Below are positions 1 to 5,116 of a stretch of DNA of 9,823 nt, in pieces. The position numbers and the translations under genes were made by a program. Under the pieces are notes generated by a model. That model saw nothing but the letters and a program-made list of their open reading frames with translations. It was not told where the DNA came from and did not search any database. The stretch covers positions 1 to 9,823 of the forward strand of contig WJJQ01000020.1 in NCBI GenBank assembly GCA_014729615.1, written 5' to 3'. This stretch comes from Candidatus Peregrinibacteria bacterium (lineage in GTDB: Bacteria > Patescibacteriota > Gracilibacteria > UBA1369). The stretch's first letter is position 1; every line of letters begins with the position of its first letter.

Positions 1-412
1 GCATTAATCCTTTGGTACCCAAAGTTTTGGCAATTTTCCCAAGGTGTCGCATCACGTCCGGTGTTGCAACGGCAATATCGAAATCAATTTTGCCTCCCGC
101 GATTTCTTCAATTAAGTCTTCAAGCCCGGCTTTATCGGCTCCGGCAGCTTTGGCCGCTTTCGCCATATCATCATTTACAAATGCCGCGACGCGCACGGTC
201 TTCCCACTTCCATGTGGCAAACTGATAGTGGAACGAATCAATTGATCCGCGTGAGTTGGGTCAATTCCCAGATTCAAATGCAATTCGCAACTTGAATCGA
301 ATTTTGTAGTTGAAGTTTCTTTCAGCAATTTGATTGCTTCAGAAATAGTATACTGCTCTTTTTCCGCAGTCTTTTCCGCGGCAGCGCGGAATTTTTTTCC
401 ATGTTTAGCCAT
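1..412 (-). CDS. rplA: Large-subunit ribosomal protein L1 (uL1), 5' part, cut by window edge
   Basis: The first 137 residues of L1 are present; the rest lies beyond base 1. L1 binds the mobile L1 stalk of 23S rRNA, helps release tRNA from the E site, and in many bacteria represses its own mRNA. The N-terminus MAKHGKKFRAAAEK, the stretch SLPHGSGKTVRVAAF, and the end TPDVMRHLGKIAKTLG followed by KGLM are typical of the family; the break falls just before the usual proline of the GLMP motif. The start is the ATG at 412-410, and no upstream in-frame start fits. There is no Shine-Dalgarno site next to it: the preceding bases are AU-rich and preceded in turn by a hairpin (429-458) that resembles the 23S L1 site. 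This is the last gene of the minus-strand operon within the window. Identity is secure. Confidence 0.96.
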   Translation of the reverse strand, partial: MAKHGKKFRAAAEKTAEKEQYTISEAIKLLKETSTTKFDSSCELHLNLGIDPTHADQLIRSTISLPHGSGKTVRVAAFVNDDMAKAAKAAGADKAGLEDLIEEIAGGKIDFDIAVATPDVMRHLGKIAKTLGTKGLM

Positions 413-428
413 GATATAAATTGGTTGC

Positions 429-458
429 GTGGTACAAACGGCTTTCGAGGCCTCCCAC
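429..458 (-). promoter_or_regulatory. Probable L1-binding mRNA operator (23S rRNA mimic)
   Basis: Read on the minus strand, the RNA folds as GUGG (458-455) paired with CCAC (432-429), then an asymmetric internal loop of GA (454-453) opposite GUUUGUA (439-433), then GGC (452-450) paired with GCC (442-440) around the loop CUCGAAA. From memory, the E. coli 23S L1-stalk site has GUGGGAGGC on its 5' strand and GAAAUACCAC on its 3' strand. The first nine bases here, and the last six (UACCAC), are the same. The hairpin ends 16 bases before the rplA start, so bound L1 could block ribosome entry. In E. coli the known L1 site lies ahead of rplK instead. Sequence and pairing are seen directly; binding is inferred. 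Confidence 0.72.
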
Positions 459-465
459 TATGAAA

Positions 466-777
466 TTATAAATTTTTATGAGCTTTCGTTTCCTTTTGAA
501 TGATTCGCCAATGAAAAATCCACAAAAAGAAACCTGCGACTATCGACGCAATCCCTCTTGATACATCTTCAGCTATTTCTCTCGCTTGATAATCGTAACC
601 ACCCGGACCGACTTCCCTTGGGACATCGAAAATGTAGTTTGCAATAACCGTATCTATAATAGTAGATACACCGACCACCAACATCACCAATCCTATCAAT
701 GCAGCTATATACAAATAAATATTACGAATGACAATCATTGTTTTACTACCTTTTTTTGACTGGGCTTTAGTTGGCAT
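466..777 (-). CDS. Small two-helix membrane protein, possibly DUF5671-like
   Basis: This 103-residue protein has a basic N-terminus, a first hydrophobic segment at about residues 18-46, a polar loop (about 50-70, DVPREVGPGGYDYQ) and a second hydrophobic segment at about 74-93 ending FFLWIFHWRII, then a lysine-rich tail. Both ends are probably cytoplasmic. The pattern of a helix starting RNIYLY and a second helix ending in a WxxHWR-type motif recalls the DUF5671 family of small membrane proteins; I hold this loosely and know no function. It lies 14 bases after rplK and 53 bases before rplA, so it is co-transcribed with ribosomal genes. The ATG at 777 has no Shine-Dalgarno site. An internal ATG at 738-736 (residue 14) is preceded by AAAGG about 10 bases upstream and could be the true start. 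Confidence 0.8.
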   Translation of the reverse strand: MPTKAQSKKGSKTMIVIRNIYLYIAALIGLVMLVVGVSTIIDTVIANYIFDVPREVGPGGYDYQAREIAEDVSRGIASIVAGFFLWIFHWRIIQKETKAHKNL

Positions 778-791
778 AATTATTAATAAAA

Positions 792-1217
792 TTATTCTTC
801 AACATTAACACCCATACTTCTGGCGGTGCCCGCCACAATTTTCATCGCTTCATCAACGTCATAAGCATTCAGGTCGGGCATTTTAGTTTCGGCTATTTCT
901 TTCAATTGAGCCTTGGTTAATGTGCCGACTTTGGTTTTATTGGGTTCACCTGAACCGCTTTTCAAATTCAAAGCTTTTTTAATAAGAATTGAAGCGGGTG
1001 GAGTTTTAGTGATAAATGTAAAACTTCGGTCTTCAAAAACCGTGATTTCACAAGGGATAATTGTATCACCCATTTGCGCTGTTCTTGAATTGAAATCCGA
1101 ACAAAAAGCCTGAATATTAAGACCATGCGGACCCAAAGCCGTACCTACCGGTGGCGCCGGATTGGCCTTGCCCGCGGGTATTTGTAGTTTTATTACTGTT
1201 AATATTTTCTTAGCCAT
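792..1217 (-). CDS. rplK: Large-subunit ribosomal protein L11 (uL11)
   Basis: L11 binds the GTPase-associated region of 23S rRNA and takes part in factor-dependent GTP hydrolysis. At 141 residues it has the normal full length. The N-terminal domain shows LQIPAGKANPAPPVG followed by TALGPHGLNIQAFC; the two prolines at 22-23 are in the region that contacts thiostrepton in other bacteria. The C-terminal rRNA-binding domain shows TPPAS (72-76), the lysine-rich segment KKALNLKSGSGEPNK, and the signature DLNAYDVDEAMKIVAGTARS near 115-134. The ATG at 1217 follows the stop codon of the upstream membrane-protein gene after one base (TAA-A-ATG) and has no clear Shine-Dalgarno site, so it is probably translated by coupling or re-initiation. 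Normally rplK follows nusG directly; here it does not. Confidence 0.98.
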   Translation of the reverse strand: MAKKILTVIKLQIPAGKANPAPPVGTALGPHGLNIQAFCSDFNSRTAQMGDTIIPCEITVFEDRSFTFITKTPPASILIKKALNLKSGSGEPNKTKVGTLTKAQLKEIAETKMPDLNAYDVDEAMKIVAGTARSMGVNVEE

Positions 1218-1218
1218 T

Positions 1219-1896
1219 TTACTGTTTTATTAATTTTATTAGTGATTCAATCAGACTGTGCGACCCCTTCGGGTAGCTGTAAGCATACACACTTGTACCC
1301 TTTTTGACAATCAAAAATGCGTCATTTTTTTTGTCGGAATAATTAATGAAAAATGAAGCCGAACCATAATCGTTTGTTTGATTAATTTCGGCCTCAATAG
1401 GGCCGGCGGCGCGATCTTTTATAAAACTGTAAATCTCATTGGCAAGGGGTTCGGTTTTTGCGTGGAATTCATAAAAAGTCGCGATAATCGTTTTATTGTT
1501 TTGTAAAAGATTTTGTTTTACCACTGGCACGCTTTTAAAATCTCTCAAATCAATTCGTTCGAACATAATCCCGTTAAAGGGGATTCTTTGAAGTGTAACG
1601 TTCTTAAAACCTGCCCGGCCAACCATGTCAAATACTATGTTTGCTTTAACTTGCAAAGATGGAGCCAATTGCTGTTCCGTAGCAGCATTTTCGCCTAAAT
1701 CTTCTCCTGCGCTTAAGTCCAGGCTTAGCGGAGCATTTAATGTGACTTCACCAAATGTATTGGCTTGAGAGTCTTGTGTATTTTGCTCTTCCGGTACATT
1801 TGCATCACTTGACACAAAGTCATCGTAAAAAAATTCCACACCGATTACGACGGCAATTGCAAACAAAAAAATAGTGATTAGGCTGGGTTGTCGCAT
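1219..1896 (-). CDS. Unrecognised single-pass membrane protein between nusG and rplK
   Basis: I do not recognise this 225-residue protein. It begins with a hydrophobic segment at about residues 5-24 (LITIFLFAIAVVIGVEFF) after a short basic end; there is no lipoprotein cysteine and no clear cleavage site, so it is probably a membrane anchor with the rest outside. Residues 29-80 are acidic, polar and probably disordered. Residues 82-225 look like a compact alpha/beta domain, with QRIPFNGIMFERIDLRDF (103-120), ATFYEFHAK (139-147), a helix LANEIYSFIKDRA, the strands SASFFINYS and DAFLIVKKGTSVYAYSYP, and a final helix HSLIESLIKLIK. It starts 12 bases after nusG stops and ends one base before rplK begins, so it is fixed in the translation operon. 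It may relate to Sec/membrane functions by position only. Confidence 0.85.
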   Translation of the reverse strand: MRQPSLITIFLFAIAVVIGVEFFYDDFVSSDANVPEEQNTQDSQANTFGEVTLNAPLSLDLSAGEDLGENAATEQQLAPSLQVKANIVFDMVGRAGFKNVTLQRIPFNGIMFERIDLRDFKSVPVVKQNLLQNNKTIIATFYEFHAKTEPLANEIYSFIKDRAAGPIEAEINQTNDYGSASFFINYSDKKNDAFLIVKKGTSVYAYSYPKGSHSLIESLIKLIKQ

Positions 1897-1908
1897 GAGC
1901 TGCGCAAG

Positions 1909-2454
1909 TTATTTCTTTTTTACCTGTGTAAAATCAAGCTCAACCGGTGTTTCACGTCCAAAAATTGAAATGAGCACTTTAATCTTACCTTTTTCTTCAT
2001 CCACTTTGTTTACCACCGCGTCATAATTGGCGAAAGGTCCGTCCAGAACCGTAACTGTATCACCTTCATTGAAGTTAATTTTAAACTTGGGTTCAGCTTC
2101 GCCCTGCCTTTTCTTAATAACATTGAATTCCTCTGGTGAAACGGGAACAGGTGTTGTTCCGGAGCCAACGAATCCTGTTACATTGGGCGTATTACGAACA
2201 ACATACCATGAATAATCCGTAACTATCATGTCTACAAGGACATACCCGGGAAAAAGACGTTTTTCTTCGGTTACAGGTTCACCTTTTTTAATGACGATTT
2301 GCGTTTCTTTGGGTACAACTACATCGAAAATCAAATCCTGCATATTTAGGGATTCAATACGTTGCATTAATGCTTCCTTTACAGCATCTTCATATCCGGA
2401 ATATGTGTGAACCACATACCAGTGACGACCTGTGTTTTCAGCTTGTTTAGCCAT
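1909..2454 (-). CDS. nusG: Transcription termination/antitermination factor NusG
   Basis: NusG binds the RNA polymerase clamp, suppresses or promotes pausing, and links transcription to the ribosome or to Rho. The 181-residue protein has the usual length. The NGN domain runs from about 10 to 115, with HWYVVHTYSGYEDAVKEAL at 11-29, RLFPGYVLVDM at 66-76 and RNTPNVTGFVG at 87-97. The C-terminal KOW domain starts near 127, with EGDTVTVLDGPFANYDAVV at 130-148, and ends in VKKK. There is no inserted third domain. It lies 28 bases after secE, in the conserved secE-nusG order, and ahead of an unrecognised membrane-protein gene. The ATG at 2454 has only AU-rich sequence before it and no Shine-Dalgarno site. 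Confidence 0.98.
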   Translation of the reverse strand: MAKQAENTGRHWYVVHTYSGYEDAVKEALMQRIESLNMQDLIFDVVVPKETQIVIKKGEPVTEEKRLFPGYVLVDMIVTDYSWYVVRNTPNVTGFVGSGTTPVPVSPEEFNVIKKRQGEAEPKFKINFNEGDTVTVLDGPFANYDAVVNKVDEEKGKIKVLISIFGRETPVELDFTQVKKK

Positions 2455-2482
2455 ATCTGATGTTTTTTAATATTTTTTATAA

Positions 2483-2878
2483 TTATTCGGTTTCCGCGGG
2501 GGCGGGTGCTTCGGCAGGTTCTCCACCTTCGGTTGTAACAGTCTCAAGTTCTCCTTCCAAACCCTCGGGAACACCGATTACTTCACCATCCTCACCGATT
2601 GAAATTTCTATAGGCTCTCCTTCAACAGAACCTGTATCAATATGTTGAGTGGCTGTAGGTAGATTTTGTTCAGGAGCCAGATCAATCAATTGCCTGTAGC
2701 CGAATCCAAAAACGTAATCAAGGATCCCTATAAAAATAGCCGTTACCAAAACAAAACCCAATACAAGAATTGTCAGACGAATAGCTCTTTTTTGAGTAGG
2801 CCAGGAAACTTTTTTTAGCTCCTGGTAACTCTCTTGAAAATAATTACCTTTATTGTCTTTATTTGCTTTTTTAGCCAT
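2483..2878 (-). CDS. secE: Preprotein translocase subunit SecE with a long acidic tail
   Basis: SecE clamps SecY in the protein-export channel. Residues 11-34 hold the amphipathic helix with the signature SYQELKKVSWPTQKRA, and residues 35-57 form the single membrane segment, ending LDYVFGFGYRQLI. A typical single-helix SecE of about 60-75 residues would end here. This one continues for about 65 residues (67-131) that include 17 Asp/Glu, no Lys or Arg, and many Gly and Pro, closing with PAEAPAPAETE. With normal SecE topology this tail would lie outside the cell membrane. The start MAKKANKDNK is the only sensible one. A GAGGAG lies 23 bases upstream (2907-2902 on the minus strand), too far for a normal Shine-Dalgarno. 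First gene of the minus-strand operon, with its promoter at 2935-2963. Confidence 0.96.
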   Translation of the reverse strand: MAKKANKDNKGNYFQESYQELKKVSWPTQKRAIRLTILVLGFVLVTAIFIGILDYVFGFGYRQLIDLAPEQNLPTATQHIDTGSVEGEPIEISIGEDGEVIGVPEGLEGELETVTTEGGEPAEAPAPAETE

Positions 2879-2934
2879 TTGATTGCGGTGAAAAAATATT
2901 ACTCCTCTAAAAAGACCCTTCTCAGGCCGGCGCC

Positions 2935-2963
2935 ATTATACGATTTAACAATATATATTGCAA
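2935..2963 (-). promoter_or_regulatory. Sigma70-type promoter for the secE-nusG-rplK-rplA operon
   Basis: On the minus strand, TTGCAA (2963-2958) and TATAAT (2940-2935) are separated by exactly 17 bases. The start of transcription would fall near 2928, giving a leader of about 50 bases before secE. The position directly upstream of the first gene of the operon supports it. Confidence 0.75.
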
Positions 2964-2969
2964 GGAGTT

Positions 2970-2998
2970 TTGACGCTATAATCAATTTCTGATATAAT
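2970..2998 (+). promoter_or_regulatory. Sigma70-type promoter for the surface-protein operon
   Basis: TTGACG (2970-2975) and TATAAT (2993-2998) are separated by 17 bases. Transcription would begin near 3005, about 35 bases before the ATG at 3040. It is back-to-back with the secE promoter: the two -35 boxes are 6 bases apart, so one bound regulator or local supercoiling could affect both. Confidence 0.78.
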
Positions 2999-3039
2999 AT
3001 TATGATTATATTTACGCATAGTTGCGTTCAAAATCAAAA

Positions 3040-4035
3040 ATGAAACTAAAAACAAAGACCAAAATTATATTAAAAAACGTATTACAAAGCGTAATAATGC
3101 TTAGTGTCATGGTTGTGGCGCTTACATGCATTTTTCCGAACGAAGTTTTCGCGCAACTTTTTCCTTTGCCCGACTCGACTCAATACGGAGACAACATTGC
3201 GCAACCCCAGGGGGCAACGGCCCAGGCTCAATTCGCAAGTCTGACATTTAATATCATTCAGAATGTCAGATACATAATTGGAGCAATAGCAATTCTAATG
3301 ATAGTTTATGCGGGTTTCAGAATGGTAACGGGTTGGGGACAAGAAGACGTTTACGATCAACAAAGGCAAAGCATTCTATGGGCGGGCGTCGGTTTGGTAA
3401 TTGTAGCCATGGCCGGAGAATTAACAAATGTCTTTCAAGTAACATGCCCTGAGCCCGTGCCGGGCGCGGCCAATGCCCCTTGTATCGCTGAAGGAGGATT
3501 CTTAAAAGATCCCAACGCAATTATTCGAACGGCGGTTTTATTTGATCAAAGAACACAAATAATCATGACATTTATTAAGTACCTGATCGGTGGCGTTGCT
3601 GTTGTTCAAATTGTAATAAGCGGATTCAGGTTGATTACTATGGGCGCGAAAGAAGAAAAAATTGAAACCGATAAAAAGAAACTTATTTATGCGGGTGGGG
3701 GGCTGTTCTTGATTATAATTGCAGAAACAATGATTAAGAGAGTTCTTTATAAAGTCGATTTATCAAGATATCCAAGTACGGGGGGGCCGGAGCCGGCCAT
3801 TGATGCGGTAAGGGGTGTTCAGGAAATCGTGGGTTTTACAAATTTTATTGTATCGATAGTGGGCCCGATTGCCGTTTTAGCCCTTTTAGGTGGAGGAGTA
3901 TATTATTTAACTTCCGGAGGAAATGAAGAGCAGCAATCCAAAGCAAAGCGAATCATTTTTGCGGCTTTGGTTGGGATAATACTTATTTACGGCGCTTTTG
4001 CCATTGTTAATACTATAATTGTTGGAAGATTTTAA
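3040..4035 (+). CDS. Exported membrane protein with three VirB2/TrbC-like pilin hairpins
   Basis: The protein (331 residues from the ATG at 3040) has a signal peptide ending NEVFA-Q near residue 38. Three two-helix hairpins follow at about 72-132, 177-237 and 266-329. Each has a hydrophobic helix, a turn rich in Gly and charge (GFRMVTGWGQEDV, GFRLITMGAKEEKIE, YYLTSGGNEEQQSKAKR) and a second helix. This matches the 'type IV secretion system pilin' family related to VirB2/TrbC, where the charged turn faces the cytoplasm. The loop between hairpins 1 and 2 contains the only two cysteines of the mature protein (136 and 148). A TTG at 3022 would add six residues, but the ATG gives a more usual start; neither has a Shine-Dalgarno site. 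The stop overlaps the next start. Its role in secretion, uptake or a surface fibre is unknown. Confidence 0.88.
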   Translation: MKLKTKTKIILKNVLQSVIMLSVMVVALTCIFPNEVFAQLFPLPDSTQYGDNIAQPQGATAQAQFASLTFNIIQNVRYIIGAIAILMIVYAGFRMVTGWGQEDVYDQQRQSILWAGVGLVIVAMAGELTNVFQVTCPEPVPGAANAPCIAEGGFLKDPNAIIRTAVLFDQRTQIIMTFIKYLIGGVAVVQIVISGFRLITMGAKEEKIETDKKKLIYAGGGLFLIIIAETMIKRVLYKVDLSRYPSTGGPEPAIDAVRGVQEIVGFTNFIVSIVGPIAVLALLGGGVYYLTSGGNEEQQSKAKRIIFAALVGIILIYGAFAIVNTIIVGRF

Positions 4036-5033
4036 TGATCAAAAATAAAAAAATAAGAAATATTTTAAAACACCTGGGAAGCTTTGCCTTGTTCCTTGTA
4101 ATAACTGTTGTAGCTTTGCAAATAAACGATATGGCATCGGCACAAACAGTTGAAGATACCCTAAGACAAATCAATCAGGGGGCGGACTTGCCGGGATTCG
4201 AAACGGGAGCGCACGCCGACGCATCATATGAAGAAGGCGCCAGTAACATTACAAGTGCAATTTTATATGTTGTTGACCTTTTGACCTATGGGATGGGGAC
4301 AATTGCGGTAGCTGTGATAGTTTTATCCGGAATCAGATTAATTACGACCGGTAAACAAATTGAAGAAATTGCTTCAAAACAAAAAGAAAACATTAAATGG
4401 GCGGCTACAGGTTTGGTCGTAATTATGGTCGCTCAAGTTATAGTTAAACAGGTGCTTTTTGGCGAAAGCGGTGAATTATTCAGAAGCGAGGCCGATTCCC
4501 AATTGGCTGCTGAAAGAGGTCGTGATCTTGCTGTCGGAATAGCTAATTTCCTTTCTTACTTTGCCGCCGCCATAGCGGTATTAATGATCATTTTACAAGG
4601 AATGCGTCTTTTATCGGCTCAAGGTAAAGAAGAGTCGGTTGAAAAGGCCAAAAAGACAATAATGTGGGCGGTTCTGGGCCTGATACTAATTGGGACAGCC
4701 AATGTCGCGGTATTTGAAATCTTCTTTCCGGACGAAGGAAGCACTCTTCCCGATACGCAAAGAGCCGCAAAACTTATAATTGACATAACAAACTTTATTT
4801 CCGGATTCGTTGCCACTGTAGCAATAGCAATGTTTATGTATGGTGGATATTTATACGTAATTTCAAGTGGGCAGGAAGACCAGGGAGAAAAAGCGAAAAA
4901 GGTGTTTATAGCGGCCGCAATCGGCTTGTTATTAGCAATGGGTGCATTTGCACTTGTTAACACATTTATAGAATTCGAAGCCCCTACCGACGTAATAAAT
5001 ACCGATATTTTACCGGGACAGGGGGGACCATAG
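4035..5033 (+). CDS. Second exported membrane protein with three VirB2/TrbC-like hairpins
   Basis: This 332-residue protein is a diverged paralogue of the gene before it. Its ATG shares one base with the preceding TAA (4033-4037), so the two are translationally coupled; a GGAAG about 7 bases upstream may help. A signal peptide ends MASA-Q at residue 36. The hairpins lie at about 73-142 (turn SGIRLITTGKQIEEIASKQ), 167-231 (turn GMRLLSAQGKEESVEKAKK) and 246-312 (turn GGYLYVISSGQEDQGEKAKK, second helix ending GAFALVNTF). The turns are lysine- and glutamate-rich, as expected for the cytoplasmic side. The tail is short and polar (EAPTDVINTDILPGQGGP) and probably outside. It contains no cysteine. 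It stops with TAG, whereas the other complete genes here end in TAA. It probably works as a hetero-oligomer with its neighbours; this is inference. Confidence 0.88.
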   Translation: MIKNKKIRNILKHLGSFALFLVITVVALQINDMASAQTVEDTLRQINQGADLPGFETGAHADASYEEGASNITSAILYVVDLLTYGMGTIAVAVIVLSGIRLITTGKQIEEIASKQKENIKWAATGLVVIMVAQVIVKQVLFGESGELFRSEADSQLAAERGRDLAVGIANFLSYFAAAIAVLMIILQGMRLLSAQGKEESVEKAKKTIMWAVLGLILIGTANVAVFEIFFPDEGSTLPDTQRAAKLIIDITNFISGFVATVAIAMFMYGGYLYVISSGQEDQGEKAKKVFIAAAIGLLLAMGAFALVNTFIEFEAPTDVINTDILPGQGGP

Positions 5034-5039
5034 TTTCGT

Positions 5040-5075
5040 TGGGATTCGAATGGTCCATAATTGAAAAAAATCCCA
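5040..5075. repeat. Inverted repeat overlapping the -35 box of the PKD gene
   Basis: TGGGATT (5040-5046) and AATCCCA (5069-5075) are a perfect 7-base inverted repeat with 22 bases between them. Inside lies a smaller palindrome, ATGG-T-CCAT. The right arm sits just after the -35 box (5061-5066) and within the spacer of the promoter. It could be an operator. No T-run follows on either strand, so it is not a standard intrinsic terminator. Confidence 0.45.
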
Positions 5076-5089
5076 TAAAATGCTAAAAT
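5061..5089 (+). promoter_or_regulatory. Sigma70-type promoter for the giant PKD protein
   Basis: TTGAAA (5061-5066) and TAAAAT (5084-5089) are separated by 17 bases. Transcription would begin near 5096, leaving a leader of about 20 bases that is almost all A and C and has no Shine-Dalgarno site. This suggests the third gene can be expressed apart from the first two. Confidence 0.6.
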
Positions 5090-5116
5090 AAAAAGAAAAA
5101 ATAAAACAAACACACC

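Noticed and set aside
12..245. Open frame on the plus strand across rplA
   Set aside because: It is fully antisense to a certain ribosomal gene and shows no domain or start signal.
449..455. GGGAGG on the minus strand as the Shine-Dalgarno site of rplA
   Set aside because: It ends about 36 bases before the ATG, too far for normal initiation, and it is better explained as part of the L1-site mimic.
3022..3039. TTG at 3022 as the start of the first surface gene
   Set aside because: It adds only six polar residues to an already complete signal peptide, and the ATG at 3040 is the more usual start. It cannot be fully excluded.
2879..3039. tRNA gene or riboswitch upstream of secE
   Set aside because: A tRNA-Trp often precedes secE, but no cloverleaf or conserved aptamer is visible here; the divergent promoters account for most of the gap.
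5040..5075. Intrinsic terminator after the second hairpin gene
   Set aside because: The arms can pair but the loop is long and no T-run follows on either strand.
4619..5113. 164-residue open frame on the minus strand over the second hairpin gene and the following gap
   Set aside because: It is mostly antisense to a coding frame with clear repeated family motifs. Its hydrophobic look comes from reading membrane-helix codons in reverse.
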